Shown here in pieces: positions 51,560-63,430 of a stretch of DNA of 64,000 bases. Position numbers and translations under genes: made by a program. This DNA comes from Mastigias papua (Eukaryota > Cnidaria > Scyphozoa > Rhizostomeae > Mastigiidae), in the NCBI GenBank assembly GCA_964019165.1, contig OZ025270.1, positions 2,059,001 through 2,123,000 of the forward strand. The letters run 5' to 3'. The number at the start of each line of letters is the position of its first letter. The stretch's first letter is position 1. The notes beneath the pieces were generated by a model. That model had not been told where the DNA came from. It searched no databases and saw only the letters and a program-made list of their open reading frames with translations.

Positions 51560-51990
51560 GAGATCGTTGCTGACTTTTTGGGACGTAGATTGCTGACATG
51601 TTGCTCAAACGAGAGCTTGTTGTCTAGATCAGCTTGTAACTATTTGTTTTCAACGCTAGTAGTAATGGTAAAACTGCCAATTTCAACTGAAACAGAATTT
51701 TTACTTATCTCACCAAATGCTGTCAATACCAACTTCACAAGCAAGTAAAGTCGTGTTCGTCGGATTAGAGAGCCAAGGACCGACCCTTGAGGCACTCCTA
51801 AAGTTGGTTGCTTCCAGGAGCTATAAGACACATTAACCTTAACCCTTTGTTGTCTCTGATACTGATAACCATGAATTGATACAGTGTATCATGGCTGAAG
51901 CCGTTGGCATGCAATTTGGCGATAAGAAGACTATGTCTGAGGCAGTCAACCATAGAGACGTGGGGGTAATGACAACTGTGTTAGGGTAAG
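51560..51990 (-). mobile_element. Decayed LINE reverse-transcriptase fragment (minus strand)
   Basis: Contains the RT motif LGVPQGSVLGSL, with MVDCLRHSLLIAKLH upstream in another frame. Frameshifts break it. Opposite in orientation to its neighbours, so it is a separate insertion. Confidence 0.75.
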
Positions 51991-52069
51991 TTCAATCAAG
52001 GAAAGACAACACAGGTTGTAATTTCACGTAAACGTCACCTAGATCCCCCCCCCCCCCGGTATTCGTGAA

Positions 52070-52600
52070 TTGCCGTGAACTGAACATTTCATCTTCTTTC
52101 ACTCAGCTTGGTCTTTCAGTATCATCTAGTCTCTCTTGGAAAATCCACATCCACTCCATTGCTAAACATGCACCCCGTGGCTTTTTCTCTCCTTCTCACC
52201 TGCTAACTATATAAAAATTTCAGATTCATCCTTCTCTGGAATACTGTCCATTCCCTATCGATTTGTTCATGGACATTGCTTACTGGAAATCAAGAATATT
52301 ATTCCTGATCCCCTGAGGCATCTTCGACCCACCAGAAGTTGTACTCAATCACACCCGTTCCAAGTCATGCTATCTAATCCATGAACTCTTTCCCACAGAT
52401 CTTCTTTCATTCCAAGAACTGTCAACTTTGGAACACCTTACCTTCCACTTCCTTTCTTGAATCCTACAACTTATCTTGCTTCAAATCTAATATCAACAAA
52501 CTTGATCTCATCTCCCTTTCTGCTTAACTTTCCTTTCTCTTTATTCCTTTATGAGGGCTTTGTTTATAGGCTATGTGGCCTTTCACTGACATTACTTAGT
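52070..52600 (+). mobile_element. Decayed LINE reverse-transcriptase C-terminal fragment (plus strand)
   Basis: Reads LSLSWKIHIHSIAKHA, then NCQLWNTLPSTSFLESYNL and INKLDLISLSA, typical of the end of jockey/CR1-like ORF2 proteins. Frameshifted and truncated. Confidence 0.65.
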
Positions 52601-53689
52601 AAAAAAAGTCAAAAGCCTTCAAATGATCCATCATAACAGCACCAACTTCACCACCTGCGTCAAGACAAAGCGTAGATTTTTCCAAAAGCGAACTAAAGAT
52701 TGTTGGGTGTTATGCTTTTTTGCAAAATCCACATAATAACATGAATAGGCAGGACTCCATGACTTTTCTACCTGTTTAACTAGATGCCTCTCGAAAATTT
52801 TTGAAGCAGTTAGCAGAAAATTTTTTGTTCCTTAGCTTTCCTTCATTCTACATTCCTTTTTTTATAAAGTTAGGATACTTCTCCACATTTCAGCTCATCG
52901 GGAAAGTAGAGCTTCAAATACAATTATTTAGTATTTACTTTAAAAGTTGGGCAACATATATGAGAATTATTCTGAAGAATCTTTCGTGGTAAATTTTTAA
53001 AGTTTGTGGCGTTATTAGGATTGAGCCTTTTGATTTCAGCTGCCATTTCCTCTATTAAACAGGATTGAAGGTGAATGGGTCTACATTCAAATGCATTGGC
53101 TCGTAATTATTAAAGAGAAAGACATAGAGAGAAAATAATCTTTAATCGTATCAACATTAATACGGTAAACAGGAAATTTTATTAACAAAATTTTAAAATC
53201 ATGCTTTTAATTTAAAAGTCATAATCTTCAGTTAGTAAAGCGATCTTAGCCAAACACCAAGGCGCAATAGCAAACTCCAGATAACGCGTTGTAATGCAGT
53301 TGGCAGCAGCTTCTTGTTTGAGCCTAAGGTTTTAGCTCATTATTTTGCCCTCACGTATTATAGACAAAGAGCACTTGAGAGTACTTGACCAGTTTTCCTC
53401 ATTATTCGTGTGTGAGAAGTCATCAGAATTCTGGTGTAATTTAAACCCAACATCTGATTGCATATTCTCAAATTTTGGATTTGTTGTTTTACCTTTTAGA
53501 TACTAAGCTTTTTTAGTGCCTCTCATGCCCCGTGTGTATTTCCAGAGAAAGACCACACCCACCTTTTATAAAATTGTCAATCTGCAGACATTTCTATCTG
53601 CAGACATTTCTTATTGTACCGTTTAGCTCATCTCACATGCCCTCGTTTCTTATTTAACCGACTCTTCTTACTAAGCCTATCTGGTCATC

Positions 53690-54245
53690 AAGTTGCTGAT
53701 AATTAACAAGAACACTTTAACAGTATCTTTGTCCCTGCTGTGGGCGGTACCAGTTAGTTGACAAAATGAGAATAAAGTAAGTACGAGGCACCGCTTGGAT
53801 TCGAACCAAGGGTCTCCTGTTTACTAGACAGGCGCTTTAACCGCTAAGCCACGGCGCCGATTTAATGCAGGCTATGCTTTCTATTTTATACCTAAACAGA
53901 ACAATAGTTTTTTATGGTGGTTGCATTCCAAATATACGTCATATCTCATTTGCAATTTTCCTCTTTCGTGCTCTTGGCATGCACTTCTGTTGAGCTTGAT
54001 ATGACACCTAGCATATGGAGCCTCCTCACTGTAGTCTATCATAGAAGATGTAGTTACTGCTCTATGTTGAGTGTATCTTCAATATCAAATCATGTAAAAT
54101 ACCCCTTTTGGTTACTTTTATTGTAAGCAATCTAGCAGGGTCTGTTTTTGGTAGGAAAACACAATCGTCATTGGATGAACTACTTGACTCTAGGCCCAGT
54201 CCCCATAGTTACTTATACACAAGCTGAGGAACCTCAGTCTTTGTA
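53690..54245. repeat. Segmental repeat unit 2, tRNA-bearing block
   Basis: Close relative of 56050-56640. The tRNA gene is embedded in about 500 bp of matching flank, so the unit copied is the locus and not just a tRNA-derived SINE. Short open frames in the flank recur only because the DNA is repeated. Confidence 0.85.
53786..53858 (-). tRNA. tRNA-Thr (anticodon AGT), copy 2
   Basis: Identical over 73 nt to copy 1 at 48791-48863. A TTTT terminator occurs on the minus strand about 25 nt after the gene (AAAA in GACAAAATGAG on the plus strand). Confidence 0.95.
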
Positions 54246-54570
54246 AAGAGAGTGTGTAATCGTATAAATACTAATACGTTAGTGAGAAGTTTGAACGAAA
54301 ATCCTAAGAAAAACGCTCTGAATTTTTGAAGCCAAGCCACCTTTGCCAAACACAAAGTTGTAATTTTAGCAAGATCTGGATAGCGCTTTGTCATATAGTT
54401 GACGCCAGCCTCTGTTTGAGCCAGACGATGCTTCACATTGGCACCTTAAGTCCTAGCTCAGTGTTTGTTTTCACGTATTGAAGACAAAGAGCACTTAAGG
54501 GTACTTGATCCCCCCCCCCATAATTCTTGAATGAAAGGTCAGAGTTCTCGTGTAATTAAGTCCAACATCT

Positions 54571-55488
54571 CAGGGGCGGACTCCGGCTGTATCACTTGAG
54601 GTACATACCTCAGTCAAAATTCCAGATATCGTTAGTTTAAACTTCTTGAATAACCACCAATCAATGCAAATTTTCCAGGAGTACTAACAGTTAGCATGAA
54701 AGGCCCTGTGAGCGCACACGGAGGAGCCTTCCGGTTGCTGTTGGATATATATGTCTTCCAAACTCACTTCATTGGTCATTGTTTATCGTTTGTTGTCTAT
54801 TTTCGTATTTTCATTGGATAACAATACGACCTGCGAGAGAAGTACATGGATACTATTGGTTTGCCTCAGTTGAAGATTGTTTTCTGAACTTCTTTAGGGA
54901 AGTAACTCACTTGTCCAACGAAAAAAACTCCCCCTACTTTTTATCTGGTGGCACCGTATCTGATAATTGTAACTTAGGTTCTCATATTTCCTGATAATGG
55001 ATAAAGTCGAAGCATTTAAGACATTAATTCGTTTGTTTATCCTTTCTGGTATGAAAACTGTTGTTGACTGTTTTTAACTGTTGTCAACTATTGTTAACTA
55101 TTAACTTTAACTTCATCTTTACTTTCCTTTTTATAGATTTTGTATTATATTATATTGTAAATTGGGTATATATGAATTTCTTTTGTTTTTAGTATTAGCG
55201 TTTTCGTTTAAACAGGTCGGTTTGAAAAACATATTTTGTATGAAACTCATAACCTGCATAAATATTTTTAAATATTTGAAAATGAATTAATAAAGTAATA
55301 TGGCTTTTTCAATGGCAATGCAGTGCCTTTCCATACTTCTTTCAGAAATAAACGTGGACACAAGACAGACTTAAAGAGGCTTTCCTTGACTGTTTGATGG
55401 GCGTTGTCCAACACATTTTGGAGCCAGTATATCTCACTCTTCGCGCTGGCTTGTGCCTCAGTCAGTTTTGAGCCTGGATCCACCCCTG
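54571..55488. mobile_element. hAT-like insertion, 918 bp
   Basis: Starts CAGGGGCGGACTCCGGCTG and ends AGCCTGGATCCACCCCTG, imperfect inverted ends with the CAGGGG terminus usual in animal hAT elements. No transposase is recognised. The flanks share CATCT, but the surrounding segmental repeat also duplicates here, so a clean 8-bp duplication cannot be defined. It interrupts segmental repeat unit 2. Confidence 0.6.
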
Positions 55489-56049
55489 CATCTTATGTTA
55501 AAGGTTATAATTTTCGTGTAATGCAAGTCCAACAGATTGCATCTTCCCCAATGTTGGATTTGTAGATAATATGCATTTTTCAGTGTCTTCCACGCCCCTT
55601 TTGTAATTGTAAAGTACGACTGCACCCGTTTTTTAAAACTGTCGATCTGTAATCCTTTCTTATTTTAGTCTCTGGTTTATCTAACATGCCCTCCTTTCTT
55701 CTTTGATCAACTCTTCTGACTAGACCTATCTGTTCATCAAGTTGACGATATTTTTGATCTAGGGAATTATGCAAGCTCCTCTCAGTGAGCTCTCAGCGCT
55801 ATGGCATACATACTCTATCATTTGGAGGGAGCCTATTGTGGAATACCCTTCATGCCGATCGAAAATTGACATCTTCTGTTGCTAAACTCAAAAATGAAAT
55901 ACGTAGCTGGGATGACAGCAACTTTACGTCCGATAGGTGCACTTAATTTTCGGTTTACCTTTGTCATTTTTTTGTATATTAGATAGTTAGTATCAAGTAG
56001 TTATTATCATCTACAAGTAGCTAAATCTAACTTAATTGTTATGATTATA

Positions 56050-56640
56050 ATAACTGAGAAGAGAACTTCAACAGTATCTTTGTCCGGCTGTAGTCGTACA
56101 CATGCACTTTCCTTGCATGCTAGACCAGTTAGTTGACAAAATGAGAATAAAATAAGTACGAGGCACCGCTTGGATTCGAACCAAGGATCTCCTGTTTACA
56201 AGACAGGCGCTTTAACCGCTAAGCCACGACGCCGATTTAATGCAGGCTATGCTTTCTATTTTATACCTAAACAGAACAATAGTTTGTTATGCTGGTTGCA
56301 TTCCAAATATTGTGATATCTCATTTGCAATTTTCCTCTTTCGTGCTCTTGGCATGCACTTCTGTTGAGCTTGATATGACACCTAGCATATGGAGCCTCCT
56401 CACTGTAGTCTATCATAGAAGATGTAGTTACTGCTCTATGTTGAGTGTATCTTCAATATCAAATCATGTAAAATACCCCTTTTGGTTACTTTTATTGTAA
56501 GCAATTTAGCAGGGCCTGTTTTTAGTAGGAAAACACAATCGTCATTGGATGAACTTCTTGACTCTAGGCCCAGTCCCCATAGTTACTTATACACAAGCTG
56601 AGGAACCTCAGTCTTCGTAAAGAGAGTGACAGATTATGTA
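56050..56640. repeat. Segmental repeat unit 3, tRNA-bearing block
   Basis: Third copy of the tRNA-bearing block. A truncated relative of the A-part (also at about 53160-53690 and 55490-55770) follows at 56690-56950. Confidence 0.85.
56161..56233 (-). tRNA. tRNA-Thr (anticodon TGT)
   Basis: 73 nt, differing from the AGT copies at the anticodon (loop CTTGTAA, giving TGT), at one acceptor-stem base (GGCGTCG, giving U-G in place of C-G) and in the variable region (GATCC in place of GACCC). A and B boxes are intact, and TTTT follows within about 10 nt. It reads ACA codons, whereas its neighbours read ACU/ACC. Confidence 0.95.
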
Positions 56641-56999
56641 ATTGTATAAATACTAATGCGTTAGTGAGGAAGTTTGAATGTAAATTTGAAGAATATCTAG
56701 ATTTATTCTAGTTCTACGAAAGGTAGAACAACAAATAACAGTATGATTTGTCGTTTTACCTTTAGATAACTGACCTCTATAGTTTCTGCCGCGCCCCTTG
56801 TGCACTTGCAGATTAAGGCCACGCCCACAATTTCGTATCTTAGTCTCTGGTTTATCTAACAGGCCATCCTTTCTTATTGAATTGATCTTCTACCTAGACC
56901 AATCTGTTCATCAGATGGCTAATTTCCTGTCTTGAACATCGAGCAGTATATAAGTCCAGAGTGTTAACTAGAATTTATCAACCTTTTGTGTTAGTTAAA

Positions 57000-57361
57000 C
57001 CTGGTTTCCATAAAGTTTTCTCTTGTCTTTTCTAGTCTTTTTAGTCTTTCCTTGTCTTTTCTGAGTCCGAAAGACTAGAAAAGATAGAATGAAAACAGCC
57101 GCTGAAGACTAAATTCGACCAGAATAAACATAGAAGAGTTGTGCTAGAGTTGAGCCCATCTCAAGGACAAGAAGCATTCCATGAAAGACTTGAAAAGACG
57201 GATGAAATGAAATAAAGACAGTGAAAAGACAGGCATTTACCAGAAAGAGCAAAGAATAGAAATGAATAGAAGAGATAAGAAACGACTTGATGCGACTAGA
57301 AACGAATAGAAAAGACTAGAATAAACTAGAAAAGACCAGAAAAAGCTTTATAGAAACCAGG
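57000..57361. mobile_element. MITE-like foldback element, 362 bp, rich in CTAGTCTTTTCT motifs
   Basis: Ends CCTGGTTTCCATAAAG and CTTTATAGAAACCAGG are inverted repeats, and the arms continue with repeated TCTTTTCTAGT-type units. The 12-mer CTTGAACATCGA occurs just after it (57362) and again at about 56932, so the duplicated target may lie further left than the palindrome suggests. Confidence 0.65.
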
Positions 57362-58435
57362 CTTGAACATCGATGATTACCTTGACCACAATCAGAAAGA
57401 GGTGCAAGAATGTCTTTATCAGTTTTCTAGTTCAGTCAGCTGTATGTCATCTTGATTTCTTCTTAAGATGAATGCACATATCTTTTCAAAATCTCACTAA
57501 AGGGGTTATATTAGCCAGTCCTTCTGAGACATTCTATGCGGTCCGTAACAAATTAGAAAGAACTGAGATCCCTTGTGATGTTGATGTGAAGTTTTTAATA
57601 TGTTGCAGGAACCAGAGAATCACTTACGGTAATAACTTTTGGGGACCCTTCTCATGTTCGGAGTCCGGGTAATCTACTCCCTCCATCCCTCTTCACGCCC
57701 CCTTATAGTAACAACAGAAATGTCACTTAGACAGCGCATATGGGAGTTTTTGTATAGAGCTTTTGTTTTTCATCATGCTGCACAATGAAGACCCATTTCC
57801 ATTCAATTTTTTCTTTGTAATGCAGAGTCAGTATTTCTTGTTACCGACATTCCAGTATTCCGGTATCCCGGTATAAATTTCTGGTTACCACGGGTTTATA
57901 CATTGTTTTTGAACGGAGATATCGTATATACAGAAGCTACTCCGTGCAAAATATTTATTTTACAGGAGAAAAAGATTTGATTTGATGTCAGGTTTGAATA
58001 ATAAACTGCAATATTCACGTTAAAGAAAGCGAATGTGCCTCTTCGGGACTTAAGTCGCATGCACAAGAGAGGTTAAGCCAGACACAGCACGACAGTTGGT
58101 ATGGCTGTATAAAACCAAGACGTACCCTTAGTCGAACCATTGCCGAACTAAATCTCCCCAGTTCTGGTACGACCTAACTCGACATGTTGGACAGCCTTTG
58201 GCACAGGAAATCGCAGATAGTGCAAGAATAAATCTTTACTGTGACTACGAAGGAGAAGGCAGACCCGACTGTGAAAAACTACATTTAAAGAAAGTGTACT
58301 TCTGACAGCCTTAGACACCTTTAAGTGCCAGAAAACTTGGTATGTCTCCATTGCATATTACATGGGCGACTTTTGTACCTCAGCAGACACTTGAGATGCA
58401 ACATATCCCATGGGGTGCAACATTTCCCATGGGAT
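57362..58435. other. Intergenic DNA before the Sola-like element
   Basis: About 1 kb without a recognisable gene, RNA or repeat family. Confidence 0.4.
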
Positions 58436-58439
58436 GACC

Positions 58440-58965
58440 GGGACATTCTTTTTCAAGTGTAACCACTTCAAAATTTTCAACCCCTTCGATTTTCCTCAAA
58501 TTTTGTACAAAGTTTTCTGGTGCAAAGATACGTCTGTTGTGAAAATTTCAGCCCCCTACCTTAAACGGTTTTTGAGTTATGACCGGTCAAAGTTTTGAAA
58601 TTTGATGCGACCGGCCGTTACTCGCGCCACACCTAAAATTCATATCTTCCTTCATATTCAACCTATAAAGATGGGATTGGTGTCAAATGAAAGCTCTTGC
58701 CAAGCTAAAACTGAATTTGCATTTAAATCAATGCTTTCTTCTAAGGCCCAGTGGCTGAGATACAATGTTAGTTTTCAATAGCCGACCACGCCCAAATGGC
58801 AAGTGTAATTTTCATAAAAAATTTTTTTCTTGAAGTTGAAATCATATTAAAGCACCTCATAAAATATAAAGATGGGGTGGACATGGGTTTAAGTACAGTG
58901 AGTCTCAGAATACTGATGAGTCTGTGTTATCTTGAAAGATTTCATGTTTGTACAGGTCTTCATAC
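58440..58965 (+). repeat. Left inverted repeat of the Sola-like element
   Basis: Pairs with 61887-62418. The best conserved part runs from TATGACCGGTCAAAGTTTTG to AGGTCTTCATAC. Confidence 0.85.
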
Positions 58966-59056
58966 AATACATGTACTCTGTATGTATACAAGCTGCTGCA
59001 AGATAGTTTACCCTTGGTAAAAAGTATCATGTTAGTAGGATTTCTATTTTAGAAGA

Positions 59057-61425
59057 TTATTTCATCTGTAATCTGTTTCTTAAGGATGTGCTTGCTGCTT
59101 GTGATTCTTCTTTTGATAATGTATATGTGCGACCTGTAACAGTGACTGGATCAAGATGCACAAGTATGTCTGACACATCAACTACCAGCTCTTCTGGAGG
59201 ATCCGGATACACAAATGATGGGTTTGGGCCATGAGGATGCAGGAAACTTATTGCAACTTCATTAGTTCCTGGCTGAATGCTAGAAACATATGCCACCCAC
59301 CACTCGCTGTCATAAACTACAGCAACATAACCAGTGATCTTACTGAGCTCAATGTGACCACACCCTGCTTTGACTATTGAAACTTCCCTTGTTTCTTCAC
59401 TGTCACTGTATTCCGACACACGAAGGGAATGTTTGGAAATTGGCTTGAAGCAATGTAATTTTTGTGTTCCTGCAATCGTTTTAGCAGACTGAAATCTCTC
59501 ACGAAGAATTTCTTCTTCTGAATACCAATCGGCAGTAGTAACAAATTTTGCATTGATCCCTTTTAAATGGGAATCAACAAACTGAAATAGCTTCAGAGGT
59601 GACAAAATTTGATCGTGGTAAGGTCGTTGAAGACTTGCCTTGGTCGCTTCTCTCTTGATAGTGCCTCCAATGCCATCAGATGGCCCCTTTCCATGACTTG
59701 TGGCAAAAAAGTGCCATTCAGCTGGCACTCCAAAATCATATTCATGCAAGCACAGGTTACAAAAATTCTTTAGATTTTTATATTGGGCTGCACAACCATC
59801 AGAAAAATAGATTACAGCTTTCAAAACCTGAAATTTTTCTGAAAGGTGTCTCATCAGTTCTCTCTGAAAAAGATGGACTGCAACGGTGTCATGAGTATGG
59901 CAATCTGATATCAGTACAAGTTATTGTGGTTAACTTCTCCATCCTGTTTGAAATAGTAAACAAATGGATGCAGTGTTGCCATACTGTTATTCCAGTGGAA
60001 AGATTGTGCCTCATCTTGGACAACAAACGAAAAATTTTCAGAAAAATCACCTATTACAAGAACTTCTCCTTCAACCAGACCTTCTTTTCGTTTATTGAGA
60101 TACTGTGATTGCTGCTTTGCGATAAAATCGTGCCGTTTAAGGTTTTCAAGTTTCTCAAGGAAAGACTCCACAAAATCTTCCAGCGGCTCTACCATAGTTT
60201 CTAGTTTTGAGCGATCAGTGGATGTCCATTGCTTAAACTCTACTTCATCAACATCGCTTTCTTCATAGCACTTTAAAAGCATCTCTCTTAGGGGCTGTTT
60301 ACCAGGGCAGCATGGGCACTCACCAAGATGACACTTTGGTAATGAAGGATTACACATCATTTTGGCCAGTGCATGTCCATAATGACTGACTGGAACTTCT
60401 TCGTTTGCTGTCACAGATGCCATCATGGATCCGTTCATCATCAGTTTTACGTTATTATGGATAGTGCAAACGCAAACAGAATGAGTGCCACTTGCTCCTG
60501 CCAAAACACATTCTTTTGGTCTAAGCATTGCAAACTTTGAGAAGCTTATCTTCATGGATGGATGTTGTGACTTGAACGTTTGGTAAATTTCCTTAAGATT
60601 TCCTAAAACTAGTCGTTTTTGAAATAGGGTCTTGTTGCCATCTCGAAGAATACTTAGGCAATCTTTCTTTCCAGGCATGACTCTGCTGATGTCATCTTGC
60701 CGATAGAACATTTCTACGGCCGCTGTAACATTCTCAGGCAACTTTTTGCCAGTTTTCGGATTTGGGGTAGCAAGGATGCCTTTTTCGAATGATAAGTGCT
60801 TTGCTTGTGTAGCCATTCTTTGAGAACAACCAAATTTAGACATCATTTTTCTTCGACTCCATGTTTGCGCAAAAATTGTCAAAACAGTTATCTTTTCGCT
60901 TCTACTCTCAGTGCTATGGAACTTTGCAATTAGCTTTTGCACAATTTCTCCTGGCATTCCATCTTCCTCATCTGAAGAAACATCCATACTCAATGATGGA
61001 GAGGAGCCACAGGCAGCATCAAACTTTCTTTCAAGGGCATCTTGCACTTTCTTCTTTTTTTGAGGAAGGTAGCGAGATCTTGACTTAACTTTTTGTTGAC
61101 TCAAAGGGCTTTCTCCAATCAGCTCTAAAGTTTCATTTAAGTTTTCAACCTCGATTTCAGGTGGAACAAAGTCATCCTCCCCCTCTGAGTGGAGATTCTC
61201 GATTGGCAACTCTTCCTCAACCATACATTGTGGTTTTTGTAGCTGTTTTCTACAGTTTGTGCATATTTTCATTCCAACTTGAACCAAAGATGGATTGCAT
61301 TTGGCTTGCTCTGCAGTTACGAATCTCAGATCCTTTGTTCTCCTAGTTTTATGCACTTTGAATGGGTCACAGCAATATTTTCTCTTGTTTTGAATACTTG
61401 TGACTTTTGAAAGTTGTTCTGCCAT
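59057..61425 (-). pseudogene. Transposase of the Sola-like element, split by one frameshift
   Basis: Two minus-strand frames, 61425-59911 (504 aa) and 59854-59057 (265 aa), read as one protein. Homology-like text continues without a gap from VNHNN into LVLISDCHTHDT in the -1 frame near 59919, so a single-base change, not an intron, best explains the break. The N-terminus has CC...C...CTNC zinc-binding spacing. The middle has a second cysteine cluster (CHLGECPCCPGK). The core carries VIGDFSENF, YFSDGCAAQYKN and SHGKGPSDGIGG, acidic motifs found in a widespread family of invertebrate transposon proteins. The break would remove the second acidic motif from the product, so it is probably inactive. 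Confidence 0.8.
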
Positions 61426-61886
61426 CTTAAATCTTGCAATTGAGAAAAATTGCCTTGCTTGCGAGTGACTGCTTTTTCGAAGTTTGAAATTTGTTTGAAA
61501 ATTCTAAGCCTCATTTCTGATTTTATTGGTTTTTCTTGATCTACTGTTTCCTTTTAATAAACAAGTGCTATTGAGGTCGGTTTCCTGATTTGACTATCAC
61601 CAGGTTAGAATAACCGTTTTCAGGAAATGATTAAAAAAGATGGAAGTTCTTCAATCATAACACTGAATAATTTGGGATGTGTTAACTAACTGTTTCTTTA
61701 ATCAGAAATGAATGGAAAGTTGTGATTTCCTGAGGGGATAAGCCTCAATTCAATGATGCTTATGGCAATGGGAAAGTGTAGTGATTGCTGATATGTAATA
61801 CTCTTCTATAACAGATTGCCCTATTGATCTTCTGTGAACATAACACATTTTTATCAAAATACAAAAATGCCATCATGCTCATTTGG

Positions 61887-62418
61887 TATTCAGACCTATA
61901 CAAACTTAAAATCTTTCAAGATAACAGACTCATCAGTATTCTGTGACTGATTGTACTTAAACCCATGCCCACCCCATCTTTATATTTTATGAGGTGCTTT
62001 AATATGATTTCAACTTCAAGAAAAAAATTTTTTATGAAAATTGGACTTGCCATTTGGGCGTGGTCAGCTATTCAAAACTAACATTGTATCTCAGCCACTG
62101 GGCCTTAGAAGAAAGCATTGATTTAACTGCAAATTCAGTTTTAGCTTGGCAAGAGCTTTCATTTGACACCAATCCCATCTTTATAGGTTGAATATGAAGG
62201 AAGATATGAATGTTAGGTGTGGCGCGAGTAATGGCCGGTCGCGTCAAATTTCAAAACTTTGACCGGTCATAACTCCAAAACCGTTTGACCAATCCCAAAA
62301 AAATTTGAAATCCAAAAATAGATCAGTTTTCTGAACATAATGCCAGATTTCAAGCAAAATCCATGACATGAATTTCAGATTTGGATTTTTTTTGGTTACA
62401 CTTGACATAGAATGTCCC
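61887..62418 (-). repeat. Right inverted repeat of the Sola-like element
   Basis: Reverse complement of 58440-58965, ending AGAATGTCCC before the second GACC. Confidence 0.85.
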
Positions 62419-62719
62419 GACCACATATACTTACATAAGCAACTTCATAGGTGTTTCTGTTACATGATATAGTTTTGCTATCATGTTTACGATGCCTCTA
62501 CAGTCCTTCTCGTTACGTATTCTTTGCAGTGCCCTCACATCACATATTTCATTTGGAAGTGATTTGTATGGATGTGTGATTACGTTGCAATAGTTCGATT
62601 CAGGATAGCGAGATCTATTGAAGTTTCTCACACGTATATCAGTGATTTCATCTTGCCGCTATTTATCTAGAAAGGAAGTATCTCTTTATTAAAAAGTGGC
62701 TTTCCCAAATTTTAAAAGG

Positions 62720-63110
62720 CGTGGTCTCTGAAATATTCCCAGGAGGCTTTGCTCCCACACCCCAATCTTTCCTAAATCCTAGCTCCATGGCAGAGCTTTT
62801 GGAGCCAAGAGATACACAGTACAATATGCGGAATAAGAATGCACTTCACGTTCCAAAGTCAGGACAACCTCCAAAGTATAGAAACAGTGCAATATGTTGG
62901 TCAAAAACTGTGGCAAATGCTACCTCCTAATATTAGAGAGTCCCAATTATTAATGGAATTTAAAGAAGAATTAGGATCCTGCACAATGAAGTGTGATTGT
63001 AGATTGTGCAAAACTTTTGTTTCTGCGGTAGGCTTTTTCTAATATGAATGAAATATCTTAATTTTATACCGTTTTGCTTTATTTAGTTCATGTTAATAAA
63101 TAAAATAAGT
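62720..63110 (+). mobile_element. LINE 3' end (truncated and frameshifted)
   Basis: Reads RNKNALHVPK in one frame and IETVQYVGQKLWQMLPPNI in another, then CDCRLCKTFVSAVGFF and a stop. These motifs end the reverse-transcriptase ORF of LINEs common in cnidarians and other invertebrates. An A-rich tail with AATAAA-like units follows at 63095-63115. Confidence 0.75.
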
Positions 63111-63224
63111 AAATAACTACCATTCTCCATTCCGGAGCAGTTACTTAAAGTAACACTGGTTACAAGGGTATGTAGCTACTGTTAGCTAGAAATCAATGAA
63201 AGAGCAATACCGGGACCAAATCTT

Positions 63225-63430
63225 TCTCAAATCTTTAATCTTAGTTGTTTGTAGGGGTTTTTTCCTTGGCATTCTTTTTTTGAATTCCACACAACTCCAA
63301 AGGTGCTCAATTGTTCCATCGTCTTTTCCACACCTTCTCTACATTTTATGTCAGAGTATTTGTCTTTATAGTTTGCTCTTAGTTCTATCATATTTAGCTT
63401 TAGCTGGATATAACTATGATTATTCCCTAC
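63225..63430 (-). mobile_element. LINE C-terminal zinc-knuckle fragment (minus strand)
   Basis: Reads LKLNMIELRANYKDKYSDIK and then, after a frameshift, a CRRCGKDDGTIEHLWSC knuckle, the usual end of another LINE type. It runs opposite to the neighbouring LINE tail. Confidence 0.65.

Larger units (their letters stand above)
58440..62418 (-). mobile_element. DNA transposon with 4-bp target duplication (Sola-like), 3979 bp
   Basis: Begins GGGACATTCT and ends with its complement. GACC flanks it exactly at 58436-58439 and 62419-62422. Imperfect inverted repeats of about 530 bp (58440-58965 and 61887-62418) enclose a minus-strand transposase. A 4-bp duplication with a GRG-type terminus is reported for the Sola superfamily, so the assignment rests on those two traits and not on a protein search. 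The inverted repeats have diverged (the first 100-200 bp differ markedly), so the insertion is older than the MULE at 904-6867. Confidence 0.8.

Noticed and set aside
48791..56233. tRNA-like copies interpreted as a SINE family
   Set aside because: Homology extends on both sides, there is no tail after the tRNA part, the cloverleaf is intact, and one copy has a different functional anticodon.
48870..56500. Similar open frames of 65-86 codons beside each tRNA (48870-49115, 53914-54126, 56240-56500)
   Set aside because: They recur only because the DNA is duplicated; frames and starts differ between copies and there is no domain or codon-level conservation.
58914..58945. CTGATGA...GAAA in the Sola-like inverted repeat as a hammerhead
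   Set aside because: The sequence between them cannot form stem II.
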